Shown here in pieces: positions 16,701 to 23,866 of a stretch of 34,271 nt of DNA. A program made the translations under genes and the position numbers. Every line of letters starts with the position of its first letter. The stretch's first letter is position 1. The stretch comes from a candidate division KSB1 bacterium (lineage in GTDB: Bacteria; Zhuqueibacterota; Zhuqueibacteria; Oceanimicrobiales; Oceanimicrobiaceae). The stretch lies in contig JADFPY010000014.1 of the NCBI GenBank assembly GCA_022562085.1, forward strand, positions 1 through 34,271, read 5' to 3'. The notes below the pieces were generated by a model that saw nothing but the letters and a program-made list of their open reading frames with translations, was not told the DNA's origin and made no database searches.

Positions 16701-17870
16701 CCCCTGGTATTTTTGTATAACATTCCCTGTCGGCTGCCCGGACGTTATCTCCATCATCCGCTTCCCGGCCTGATCGCCATCCAGGCTGAGCCAATAAACA
16801 TTGTCAAAACCGTAATGATTTATATAGTGTTTAAAATGATTTAAATTGGAGTTATATTGCCATCCTTCAACACCGACTCCGTAAAAAAGAATGTAGTCGT
16901 CCCGATCGAAACTCCCGTCGCCGCCATCTACTACTTTAATGGCATTTTCAAGCAAACCGTCCGGTTTAGGCGCATTCAAATCGCGAAGCAGCTCAGTACC
17001 CCCGTTATTTAAAAGACGGATTTTAGCGGGATCAATTTGATTTAAATTTATATTATGAGATTCAAGTAAGCGGCCGTCAATTTTGTACATTCCCTCATCC
17101 TGGATGGAGAATTTATACAAAGTGGTATTAAAGAACTGCGACCGCTTCTTAATTTGAACTTCCGGGGCTTTTCGCCAAAGTCGGGATTGTTCATAATTTA
17201 AAACAGCCTTTCTATAAAGTTGTTCACCCGAATTCATTAAAGAAAGCTGACCCGGTGCCGAACTTTGTCCCCCGATAAAGTTTATTTTCAAAACGATTCT
17301 GTTGTATTTTATAATCTCTTTCTTGTCCGGAAAATATCGAATTCCCGCCACCTGAATTCTGGCAATTTGCTGGTCCCGGAAAAATGCCGGTTCCTGAATT
17401 CTAACTAACTTGGATGGAAACGGACCGGGATTTGAATAAAGGGTTTCATTAGGGCTAAATTCAAATTCGGACCACCCATTAACCATTTTGATCTCTGGGT
17501 GCGGAAGGAGTTTTATGCCAGAATGAATTTCCGTATCTGAGTCTAAAATTTGATATTCAATCTGGCCGCCAATCGGAATTCCCAAAACCGCCACATGATA
17601 TGGAATCTGCGGCAAGCCTGGTGTTTCGAGGTAACTTGCATCCAGGAAAGATACGCGAGCTAATTCCTCACCATTGATTCGTTCTATCTTTATTGAAAAG
17701 TTTTGAGGTGTAAAAGTAATCGTTAGACTTCGGGCATCGGTACTAAGGATCTGAACATTGGGGGCACTTTCTTTAATACTTGCCAAGGCTTTTAAGTGAA
17801 AACTAACGGCAATAAAAAGAACAGCCAAACTGAGGAAAATTCGTGCAATTAAAAATTTAAACATCAACAT
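13713..17870 (-). CDS. porU: PorU-like type IX secretion sortase / C25 (gingipain-fold) cysteine protease
   Basis: PorU is the surface cysteine protease that removes C-terminal sorting domains from type IX secretion cargo and attaches the cargo to the cell surface. This 1385-residue protein has a signal peptide (ending near residue 30, LKALA), an N-terminal region with several beta domains, and a Peptidase_C25 domain. The catalytic pair is visible: His876 in VNFIGHGNSTQW and Cys910 in FFVAATCDWALYDD. The C-terminal 80 or so residues form a FlgD-like Ig domain starting NYPNPFTDKTTF and ending in LYKLIARTQ...IIGRLAIVR. The start codon overlaps the stop of a 58-aa upstream ORF and has no Shine-Dalgarno of its own. 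An alternative is a C25 cargo protease rather than the sortase itself; length and architecture favour PorU. Confidence 0.88.
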   Translation of the reverse strand: MLMFKFLIARIFLSLAVLFIAVSFHLKALASIKESAPNVQILSTDARSLTITFTPQNFSIKIERINGEELARVSFLDASYLETPGLPQIPYHVAVLGIPIGGQIEYQILDSDTEIHSGIKLLPHPEIKMVNGWSEFEFSPNETLYSNPGPFPSKLVRIQEPAFFRDQQIARIQVAGIRYFPDKKEIIKYNRIVLKINFIGGQSSAPGQLSLMNSGEQLYRKAVLNYEQSRLWRKAPEVQIKKRSQFFNTTLYKFSIQDEGMYKIDGRLLESHNINLNQIDPAKIRLLNNGGTELLRDLNAPKPDGLLENAIKVVDGGDGSFDRDDYILFYGVGVEGWQYNSNLNHFKHYINHYGFDNVYWLSLDGDQAGKRMMEITSGQPTGNVIQKYQGMAFVEEELENPLRSGLNWFGRKFGNENANKTFNLELPNAITPDSMELKIRFASKSSGSHKLQVSMNGNFMGERVFQGEFFTRYLKMRVSELAPFEAANILTPGTNTLQMSYSHSSNFAEALLDWFELFYPARLNAVDDQLAFTVLPASGLQTYRVSNFSNDAAELFDITDFSNLKQVIGVNISSGNLTFTDFQQTSPPKRYLAATTSKYNTVQALERIQMTDLRVQGHSAEYIIITHDDFYNEALRLESLRENGNPGNRLVTEVVRISDIYDNFSGGLVDPTAIRDFLKYVYENWRSVPDFEPPQYVLLFGDGDYDFKNIINRGDKNWIPPFQTDELTTSTVLDELVTRTSDSWFTYVSGDDTVMDLAIGRITAQTSTDAANMVDKIIDYETNPSRGSWRNTITMVGDDELIGGGRPSAVDNIHLDQAETIANLVIPKSFDIKKIYLSEFPKVISASNSGVTKPAAQDALINQINKGTLIVNFIGHGNSTQWAHEVVFHQADNDRVQNIDKPVFFVAATCDWALYDDPQRQSQPEELLLARKRGAIAILTAARLVFSGANANFNQVFYRQLFNSTGETARLGDAFITARMLTGTSSGIIINDEKFHIYGDPTLRLGAPRNTAVITSMMPDSIVALSTVEIRGEIQDENGLFLNNYDGTALVNTFDSEKFVQYIPEAGFARPYFLPGNSIYRGTVPVKDGRFTAKFIVPKDISYGGQRARVSAYFWNSETDGAGFRDNIIVSSSTSNIVDNKGPEIKLYFKEHLTFTTGDVIEENVTLVAELADTLSGINIAGEIGHRITLTIDPDEETCLSQFNRFQGISSVNLTDLFRFGEGEHLRGKVEFPLQFPAEVDIGGTTVRCTSFDGEQRHRLVVKAWDNSNNSSNASIEVLVVHEEGLVIREVMNYPNPFTDKTTFTFNSSQDAEVQIKVFTIAGQLIRTLRDPFVSRGFNMIDWDGRDESGDVPANGVYLYKLIARTQSSSGVSQKEIIGRLAIVR

Positions 17871-18033
17871 TTTTATTTTTAGCCAGAAATATTAAACCAA
17901 AACCAATTGCGATGACAAGACTGTACATAATAATTAGAAATAACCTCGAAGTTTGAACAAAAAATAATTCATATCCCAAACCCAGGGTGCTGAGACTTGC
18001 AAAAACTAAACCTCGAAGCGTATAGCGGTCCAC
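17857..18033 (-). CDS. Small two-helix membrane protein, overlapping porU
   Basis: A 58-residue ORF starts at GTG 18033 and ends at TAA 17857-17859, overlapping the first 14 bases of porU in another frame. The protein begins MDRYTLRGLVFASL and has two hydrophobic helices (about 8-26 and 31-51) and a Lys/Asn tail. AAAAGGG lies seven bases before the GTG, and a good sigma-70-like promoter lies about 60 bases further up. These three signals support a real gene translationally coupled to porU. I do not recognise the family. It could be an accessory of PorU or a leader peptide for coupling; both are guesses. Confidence 0.65.
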   Translation of the reverse strand: MDRYTLRGLVFASLSTLGLGYELFFVQTSRLFLIIMYSLVIAIGFGLIFLAKNKNVDV

Positions 18034-18099
18034 ACGAGAACCCTTTTAGATAACAACGACTAAATTGAATTTCTTCCCGTCGGAGAAAATTGCTTCACT

Positions 18100-18128
18100 A
18101 ATATAAAGTAATAGTTGGAAAATGTAAA
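18100..18128 (-). promoter_or_regulatory. Sigma-70-like promoter of the porU operon
   Basis: On the minus strand TTTACA (18123-18128), a 17-base spacer and TATATT (18100-18105) give five of six consensus bases in each box at ideal spacing. Transcription should start near 18093, about 60 bases before the GTG of the small membrane protein gene. Confidence 0.65.
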
Positions 18129-18150
18129 TAAAAAATTGGAAAAACGAAGT

Positions 18151-18942
18151 TTACAACAAAGGTTTTAATAAACCCAAGAGGCTTTTTTTTGCTTTACTTA
18201 AAAGTGTCGGACTGGGTGCCGTTCTTGGAGCCTTCATCGTTTGAATTTTTGAGTGCATTCTCCGAATGTTTTCCATGACTTGAGTCATGATGGACTGTGC
18301 GACGTCCCGGTTTTTTTCTCGTCCATAAAACTCAGATAAATCCAGAGGTTCGCCATAATAGACATAAATTCGTTTGAAAATTCTAGGGAAAATAGAGCCG
18401 ATTGGCAGGAGTTTGTCCATACCATCTATACACACAGGAATCACAGTCGGGTTGGTCTCCAGAATGAGTAAGCCGGCGCCAGCGCGTGGTTTACCTATTG
18501 ATCCGTCCCGTGAACGGGTGCCCTCGGGAAACAGAGTCATTGGGGATTTTCTCAACGCTTGTGCCATCTTATAAATAGCGCCCATATCCTTGCGGCCTTT
18601 TTTTATAGGAATACATTTCCAGTTATCTGCCACCCATGCCAAAAATGGTGTTCGATAAAAATTTTCCTCTGCAGCTGGATTTGAGGGGATTAACCGGGGG
18701 CGAAACAATGAGCTTGGAAAGAATCCGCACATACCGACCAAAAAACTGTCGATCATCGTTTGATGATTAGAGAGAAGCAGGGTGTTGATTTTCTGGGGAA
18801 CGTTTTTTTTCCCGATGACAGTGGTCCTGTTTAGAAAATGAAAAAAAATGTAACCAATCGTGACCGATAGATTTGTTATTAAATAATGGGTGACCGGAAA
18901 CGTTAGCCGAAACAGCCAACCACGCTTTCGAGAACAATGCAT
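18151..18942 (-). CDS. plsC: 1-acyl-sn-glycerol-3-phosphate acyltransferase (PlsC family)
   Basis: This enzyme acylates lysophosphatidic acid to phosphatidic acid at the inner membrane. The 263-residue protein has the acyltransferase HX4D motif at H60-D65 (NHQTMID), the substrate-binding block FPEGTRS at 138-144, and an N-terminal hydrophobic segment (about 20-37). The C-terminal 40 residues are basic and variable. The length is typical. The gene appears to be monocistronic, with about 155 AT-rich bases upstream and the porU operon promoter downstream. An acyltransferase acting on another lipid cannot be excluded. Confidence 0.9.
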   Translation of the reverse strand: MHCSRKRGWLFRLTFPVTHYLITNLSVTIGYIFFHFLNRTTVIGKKNVPQKINTLLLSNHQTMIDSFLVGMCGFFPSSLFRPRLIPSNPAAEENFYRTPFLAWVADNWKCIPIKKGRKDMGAIYKMAQALRKSPMTLFPEGTRSRDGSIGKPRAGAGLLILETNPTVIPVCIDGMDKLLPIGSIFPRIFKRIYVYYGEPLDLSEFYGREKNRDVAQSIMTQVMENIRRMHSKIQTMKAPRTAPSPTLLSKAKKSLLGLLKPLL

Positions 18943-19098
18943 TTCTCAAAAAAAATATTTATAAATCAATTGAATGGTAGATTGAGCCAACCGTAAAAAT
19001 AATTTATAAATTTATTCTCAAAAGTAAAGAAAAATGGTGTAATTTTTTGCGAATTTTTTGCAACAAATTGCTTAATAACAAACCTGAGTTTGGCGTTT

Positions 19099-20196
19099 TC
19101 AAGTTTTAATAACTACGAATGTAGCATCGTCATCCAACAACGCTTTTTTGACAAAAAGATTTAAATTAGCTACTAATTTATCTTTAAACTCATCGGCGCT
19201 CAAATGCGCCTCCTCTGCGACGATTTTTGTCAGCCGCTCTTCGCCGAACTGCGTCTTCAAACCATTTCTCGCCTCTGTGATGCCATCTGTGTAAAATAGA
19301 AAGAGATCGCCTGCAGAGATATCAATCGTTTTCTGAATTAACTCTTTATCAAAATTTGAATTCTTATTCAAACCTATTCCAATTCCTGGGGGTTTTAACC
19401 ACACGGTTTTCTTTGTTTCAGACTTAAAATAAATCGCTGGATTGTGACCGGCCCTTGCCAAATAAAGCTTCTTTTCCTTTGTATCAAAAATTGCACTAGT
19501 GGCTGTAATAAAATAATTCTTTTTCAATCTTTGCGCCATGACGTCATTCATTCTAACCAGCATTTCTTTTGGTGAAACCTGGCTTTGGGCAAGCAGCTCA
19601 AATAAACCCTGGAGCCGGACCGCATACAAAGCTGCCGGCATTCCTTTTCCGGAAACATCTCCAACGATTAACGCAATTCGGTGTGCATTTAACTGAATCA
19701 CGTCGTAATAATCCCCGCCCACTTCTCCGGCTGGTTGATAAAATGTGGCTATCTCAAGTCCTTTTACTTCAGGATTTTTTTCCGGTTGCAACCCAAGTTG
19801 AATATTACGAGCAATCTCAAGCTCATCCTTTGACACCATTTTATCAGCGAGCTCGAAAGCCAGAAGTAGATTCAAAATTAAGAAAGCGATCACGCCGTAA
19901 AACCAATTAGATATGAATACGGCAATAATAAAAAGAATAAAAGCCAGGCCGTAAAAAAGACGTCGAGCAGGCGTTAGTTTTAGAACAAAACTTAAAAAAA
20001 TTTCTTTGACAACAAGTAACTGCCTTTTAGGAAAATTATCTTCGGCAGAACCTTTGGAGACTGCTTTTTTGTAGTATGACAAAACTTCTAATGATTCACG
20101 CTTCAGGAGTCGTTCAATCTCACTTCTGCTTAACCCAGAAGTATAAAGCTGATAAAATTCTTTAAGGGCGTGAAACTTGTTCTTCTTTTGATTCAT
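19099..20196 (-). CDS. PP2C-type serine phosphatase (SpoIIE/RsbU family) with membrane anchor
   Basis: The 365-residue protein has a cytoplasmic N-terminal segment of about 75 residues, two close transmembrane helices (about 79-97 and 99-117), then a SpoIIE/RsbU PP2C phosphatase domain to the end. The metal-binding blocks are visible: GEVGGDYYDV (G160-D165) and GDVSGKGMPAAL (from 179), with FLFYTDGITEARN near 300. Relatives dephosphorylate anti-sigma-factor antagonists in partner-switching pathways. No anti-sigma kinase or STAS gene is in the window, so the partner is unknown. It starts 19 bases after mobA, suggesting co-transcription. Confidence 0.9.
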   Translation of the reverse strand: MNQKKNKFHALKEFYQLYTSGLSRSEIERLLKRESLEVLSYYKKAVSKGSAEDNFPKRQLLVVKEIFLSFVLKLTPARRLFYGLAFILFIIAVFISNWFYGVIAFLILNLLLAFELADKMVSKDELEIARNIQLGLQPEKNPEVKGLEIATFYQPAGEVGGDYYDVIQLNAHRIALIVGDVSGKGMPAALYAVRLQGLFELLAQSQVSPKEMLVRMNDVMAQRLKKNYFITATSAIFDTKEKKLYLARAGHNPAIYFKSETKKTVWLKPPGIGIGLNKNSNFDKELIQKTIDISAGDLFLFYTDGITEARNGLKTQFGEERLTKIVAEEAHLSADEFKDKLVANLNLFVKKALLDDDATFVVIKT

Positions 20197-20215
20197 GAAC
20201 TTAATAAATGAAGGT

Positions 20216-20791
20216 TTAGTTTGGTTCTTCTGAAAAGCGTGAAAAATCTTTTAAATCTTCTAAGTCCTGTTTGGTGTTCATATTAAAAAGTAAGTTGGAA
20301 TTCTCCATCTCAATAAACTCAGATGGAATAGTTTCAAGCAGGCTGTGCAAACTGTAATCTTTGATTTTCATTTGGTTAACAATTGCAGAAATACAATTTT
20401 TAGAATAAAGCGTACATAAAGGCTCTAAACCCTTTTTTGTACGCACCCCAAAAACATCCTGACCTGAGTAGGAATCCAAAACCAATTGAATAACCTCTGT
20501 GGAAATCAAAGGCAAGTCGCAGGCAAGAAAAAAGTTGAGATCAAAGGCGGAATCGACAAGGCCCGCGTGAACACCCCCTATCGGCCCCAAACCGGGGTAA
20601 ATATCGGAAATCATTTTCAGTTTAAGAAAGCGAAATGTTTGAAACGAAGAAGTGACAATTTTAATATTTTCTTTTTTGGCGGGGACTGCTGAAACGACTT
20701 TTTCAATAATGGTCTGCCCTTTAACCTCAACCAAAGCCTTGTTCCGACCGAGGCGACGACTTTGTCCTCCGGCAAGAATATAAAAATTCAT
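20216..20791 (-). CDS. mobA: Molybdenum cofactor guanylyltransferase (MobA-like)
   Basis: MobA attaches GMP to molybdopterin to make the bis-MGD cofactor. From the ATG at 20791 the protein has 191 residues, normal for the family, and begins with the nucleotide-binding motif LAGGQSRRLGRNKA at about residues 6-19. The ACDLPLIS metal-binding motif and the GGVHAGL stretch also fit. A TTG at 20812 would add seven residues and looks less likely. No other molybdenum-cofactor gene is in the window, so the assignment to Mo cofactor rather than another nucleotidyltransferase rests on sequence alone. It precedes the SpoIIE phosphatase gene in a probable operon. Confidence 0.88.
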   Translation of the reverse strand: MNFYILAGGQSRRLGRNKALVEVKGQTIIEKVVSAVPAKKENIKIVTSSFQTFRFLKLKMISDIYPGLGPIGGVHAGLVDSAFDLNFFLACDLPLISTEVIQLVLDSYSGQDVFGVRTKKGLEPLCTLYSKNCISAIVNQMKIKDYSLHSLLETIPSEFIEMENSNLLFNMNTKQDLEDLKDFSRFSEEPN

Positions 20792-20846
20792 AAGAGCTAT
20801 AATTTGAATCAAAGAAAAATGGTAAATTCAATCGATAAATGAACTT

Positions 20847-20875
20847 AAATTACAGTTTTTATTTAGTCTTGTCAA
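20847..20875 (-). promoter_or_regulatory. Possible promoter for mobA
   Basis: A perfect -35 TTGACA (20870-20875) is followed after 17 bases by TAATTT (20847-20852), a weak -10. Its orientation and distance (about 50 bases from the expected start to the mobA ATG) fit. Confidence 0.4.
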
Positions 20876-20966
20876 GGAATAATTAATTAAGTACGTGGCG
20901 GGTAAGATGGCTTAATAAAAACGTAGAAAATTCTATGAAATCGAGGAGCAAAACACCTTAGTAAAT

Positions 20967-21782
20967 TTAATCCATTTGATCCAAAAAAGGTGCGATTTTC
21001 TCAATGATATCGGAATGAGCCTGTCCATTGCTGGCGGCAAATCCTTTGTCATTGTAAACATTCTTCTTATTATATCTTAAAGGTTCACCCCAGCAGTCGG
21101 TGATTTTTCCTCCAGCCTCTTCTAAAATTATTTGAGGAGCACAGGTATCCCACTCTTTGGTTTTCGAATTCGGATGGATATATAATTCCGCTTTTTGTTC
21201 TACCACCAGGCCGACCTTCAGGCCGACGCTGCCCGAAGAGATATCTTTCTCGATTCCCAGCGAATCCATGATCGCATCGACTAATGGCGACCTGTGAGAG
21301 CGGCTAACAACCAAACGCATTTGACTGGTATCCGAAAAATCGGACACCTTCAATGGGCTTTTTTCACCATTGCGAAGCACAAAAGCGCCCTGACCTTTTA
21401 CCCCCGAAAACAGGGTGTCGGTGGTCGGCTGATAAACCACACCTAAAACCGGTTTGCCATTTTCAACTAATCCAATCATGGCCGCGAATTGCCCGACTTT
21501 GTCGATAAATTCCCTGGTGCCATCCATCGGGTCAACTGACCAGACTCGATTTTTTTCTAATCTCTTGAAATCATCCTTCGATTCTTCTGATAAAATTCCA
21601 TCGTCGGGGTAAAGTTCTCTTAAACGCCCGGTAATAAAATCATTGGAGGCTATATCTGCCTGGGTGACCGGTCCATCCCCTTTTTTGAATTCTATTTCGT
21701 AGTCCTGGTGATAATATTCAAGGAGTATTCTCCCGGCCTCTTTAACAATGCCGGCGGCGTTTTTAAGTTCGTTTGATAACAT
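20967..21782 (-). CDS. cysQ: 3'(2'),5'-bisphosphate nucleotidase / inositol monophosphatase family (CysQ-like)
   Basis: This family hydrolyses phosphates in a lithium-sensitive, magnesium-dependent reaction; CysQ removes the 3' phosphate of PAP formed during sulfate assimilation. From the ATG at 21782 the protein has 271 residues. The metal motifs are LSEES at about 64-68, DPMDGT at D84-T89, and KEWDTCAPQIILEEAGG near 208-224. A TTG at 21797 would add five residues and lacks a Shine-Dalgarno. The WSVDPMDGTREFID signature favours the CysQ subgroup over inositol monophosphatase, but no sulfate-assimilation gene is adjacent. Confidence 0.87.
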   Translation of the reverse strand: MLSNELKNAAGIVKEAGRILLEYYHQDYEIEFKKGDGPVTQADIASNDFITGRLRELYPDDGILSEESKDDFKRLEKNRVWSVDPMDGTREFIDKVGQFAAMIGLVENGKPVLGVVYQPTTDTLFSGVKGQGAFVLRNGEKSPLKVSDFSDTSQMRLVVSRSHRSPLVDAIMDSLGIEKDISSGSVGLKVGLVVEQKAELYIHPNSKTKEWDTCAPQIILEEAGGKITDCWGEPLRYNKKNVYNDKGFAASNGQAHSDIIEKIAPFLDQMD

Positions 21783-21833
21783 GTAAAAAAATACCAAGGA
21801 TTTTCGTTAAAATCAACTCAAGTCTCCAAAAAC

Positions 21834-21865
21834 AAAAAAGCCTGCCTCAAAATTCAGAGACAGGC
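21834..21865 (-). terminator. Rho-independent terminator of the beta-propeller gene
   Basis: On the minus strand GCCTGTCTC pairs with GAGGCAGGC (8 of 9) around an eight-base loop and is followed by six T residues. It lies about 30 bases after the stop at 21896 and separates that gene from cysQ. Confidence 0.9.
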
Positions 21866-21895
21866 CGTAAATTATTTAAAGTCCTTCAGAAACTA

Positions 21896-23017
21896 TTATC
21901 GACTGGCGATTCGTCCGGTATTGTCCCGTTCTAAATCGAGACGAATAATTTCAGAATTATTGTTTGAAAGCAGAGTAAATACCATACTTGAGCCATTTTT
22001 TGAAAATCGCGGTTCTCCCAAATCGCCTCTTACCGAATAAATTAAATCCGTTTCTTTAGTTATTATATTTAGCCGCCAGATCTGAGTTGTGTCCCTATCT
22101 TCTAATCTCCTGAAATACAACTCAATCCCATTTGGCGCCATGACCATTTTGGGAAATGGGTGAATTCGAGAATCTTTGTAAAGCAACTCAATTCCTTCTT
22201 TAATATCCACTTTGACAATCGAAAAAGAGCCACCGCTTTGAGGTAATTTTTTATCGAAAGAGCTCTGGAAACCGAGTGTGACAAATGAGTTTTCGTCTAA
22301 CCAGGTAATTGTTGGTAACCAGTTTAAATGAGCATAAGGCTTCCAGGCTTCTGTTTTGAAAACTGTTTTGGGGGATCCATTATTTTTAAAATATTGAAAA
22401 GAAATGAAACCGTTATTTTCACTAAACCGCCGTTTAACCAAAATTTTATTTGAGCCCTGAGTCGATTTAGAAAAATATTGATCGGAAACATCTAAACCTG
22501 TTTCCAATCCCAACAATTTGTATCCTTCCGAAATGGACCGGCCATTCGCGGCTGCAACCTGTTGCTTTTCTCCTGTCTGCAAGTCTAGTTCGAAAACTTG
22601 CCAATCTTTGATTTCAGTATTTGTTTCGCAATCCAGGAATTTTTCAACTTGACGGTCACCCGCAGATCGCAACAGAAACACCTTTCGAGCATTTCCAGAG
22701 ACTTGATAATATATAATGCCGGAGGAGGTCAGCGAAATCCGTGACTGCCCCTCCATGTTAGACTTTTCGAGTTTATAGTTCCATGGTTGAGGTGTAAATG
22801 GGTCCCCAGTAAAAACTAAATATAAAATATTGCTGTCGTCGTTAACAAACCTGGGATTAATTTCAAACCGATCTTTGGATTGAGTGATATTTTTATGATA
22901 AAAATCAGATGTGGGTTTTTCAGCGGGATGAGCTATTTGGGTGCTCATCAAAATCATGCCGGCGAGCATCAAAATGGCTCCGACAAGAAGAATATGTTTG
23001 GCTACTGTTTTTAACAT
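21896..23017 (-). CDS. Exported TolB-like beta-propeller protein of unknown function
   Basis: The 373-residue protein has an N-terminal signal or anchor (about 8-31, ILLVGAILMLAGMILMSTQIA). The rest carries repeated beta-strand units resembling TolB/WD40-like propeller blades, for example NPRFVNDDSNILYLV, TQIWRLNIITKETDLIY and GEPRFSKNGSSMVFTLLS. It is probably periplasmic or surface-bound through the N terminus. I do not recognise a specific family. AGGAG lies about ten bases before the ATG. A near-consensus sigma-54 promoter lies about 100 bases upstream and a clear terminator follows, so it is a single-gene unit. Confidence 0.7.
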   Translation of the reverse strand: MLKTVAKHILLVGAILMLAGMILMSTQIAHPAEKPTSDFYHKNITQSKDRFEINPRFVNDDSNILYLVFTGDPFTPQPWNYKLEKSNMEGQSRISLTSSGIIYYQVSGNARKVFLLRSAGDRQVEKFLDCETNTEIKDWQVFELDLQTGEKQQVAAANGRSISEGYKLLGLETGLDVSDQYFSKSTQGSNKILVKRRFSENNGFISFQYFKNNGSPKTVFKTEAWKPYAHLNWLPTITWLDENSFVTLGFQSSFDKKLPQSGGSFSIVKVDIKEGIELLYKDSRIHPFPKMVMAPNGIELYFRRLEDRDTTQIWRLNIITKETDLIYSVRGDLGEPRFSKNGSSMVFTLLSNNNSEIIRLDLERDNTGRIASR

Positions 23018-23111
23018 TTATTGCACTCCTATGATAATTAAGACAGTCCGTTTTCCGTTTTTCTCTCAATTCTCGCAATAAACCAAACTTTTTGTGATGT
23101 TTATCATAGGA

Positions 23112-23127
23112 TGCAATTTCAATGCCA
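23112..23127 (-). promoter_or_regulatory. Sigma-54 (RpoN) promoter of the beta-propeller gene
   Basis: On the minus strand TGGCATTGAAATTGCA matches TGGCAYRNNNNTTGCW at all but one degenerate position (T for R). Both the -24 GG and -12 GC elements are intact. Transcription should start near 23102, leaving a leader of about 85 bases. Confidence 0.65.
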
Positions 23128-23275
23128 GGTTTTATACGTGTACTGGTGGAGCTAATTCAAAGGTTAAAAAAAATAATTTGTGCCAGACTTCTTAGCCGTT
23201 TTAAGACTGATTATCTCAAAATTCCGGGAAACCCGTGTATAGTTTACATACTCCCCTTTTGATTAACTTTCCAAT

Positions 23276-23579
23276 TTAATATTGATTAAGTTTATTTTGA
23301 AGCGTTTTTAAACTGATCCCTAAAATCTTTGCATCTCGAGTTTATTTTTATTTACGAACTCCAAATTCCTGAATATTAATTCCTTTTTTGCGTGATCCAA
23401 ATTCATCCCCAGCGGAATGTGAATTTCAATTTTCTCCGTCACGATTTAAAATTCTCTTTGGAAAATTTTTGACCTCAATTGTATCGCACTGCCAAAGCAC
23501 CACCGCGCGTTCGATGGTATTCTTTAACTCGCGCACCGTGACCGCCCAGCCATAGCCATTGAGTAACTCCATTTCCAGT
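23276..23579 (-). pseudogene. Remnant of an NtrC-family sigma-54 activator (C-terminal part)
   Basis: Read in three frames on the minus strand, this stretch encodes the end of an NtrC-type AAA+ activator. The first frame gives MELLNGYGW, then VRELKNTIERAVVLW, then TIEVKNFPKRI, matching the WPGNVRELKN-IERAVVL block (the PGN has become AVT). After a shift near 23437 the second frame gives HAKKELIFRNLEFVNKNKLEM. After a one-base deletion near 23333 the third frame gives AKILGISLKTLQNKLNQY and a TAA at 23276. The last two pieces are the Fis-type helix-turn-helix. The ATPase core and any receiver domain are missing upstream, so it is a dead gene. Confidence 0.85.
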
Positions 23580-23829
23580 TAGCAAAAGGCAGTAGTTCAA
23601 CATTTGTTTATCGTACTTCGGATGCGAAAACTATGCCATTTTCAAAACTCAATAATTCGAATCAGACATTCTTTACGATGCTTACGCAAATTGTTCCTAA
23701 ATGAAACAGGGGGGTTTAATATGGTACACATTCAAAGGGGTTTTGGAGAAGTCGTGATACATAGCCGAAGTGACTCCTCCTGGGTGCCACACTTCGGGTT
23801 TGGCCTTAGCGGTTCAACACTTTGGGTTC
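23580..23829. other. Noncoding stretch upstream of the NtrC remnant
   Basis: No gene is supported here. A weaker sigma-54-like sequence, TGGCATAGTTTTCGCA, lies on the minus strand at 23623-23638. A hairpin pairs CCGAAGTG (23765-23772) with CACTTCGG (23790-23797). A short open frame at 23604-23870 on the plus strand has no recognisable product. The region may be further decay of the activator gene, but I can no longer read protein similarity in it. Confidence 0.4.
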
Positions 23830-23854
23830 AAAACAGAACTCCGGGCGAGTTCTG
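23830..23854 (-). terminator. Terminator of the hybrid kinase gene
   Basis: On the minus strand CAGAACTC pairs with GAGTTCTG-type bases (eight pairs, 23834-23841 with 23847-23854) around a five-base loop, followed by TTTT. It lies 13 bases after the kinase stop. The T tract is short. Confidence 0.65.
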
Positions 23855-23866
23855 CTGCCTTTTCAC

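Noticed and set aside
23165-23195. Further sigma-54 site (TGGCACAAATTATTTT on the minus strand)
   Set aside because: It has the -24 part but no -12 GC at the required spacing.
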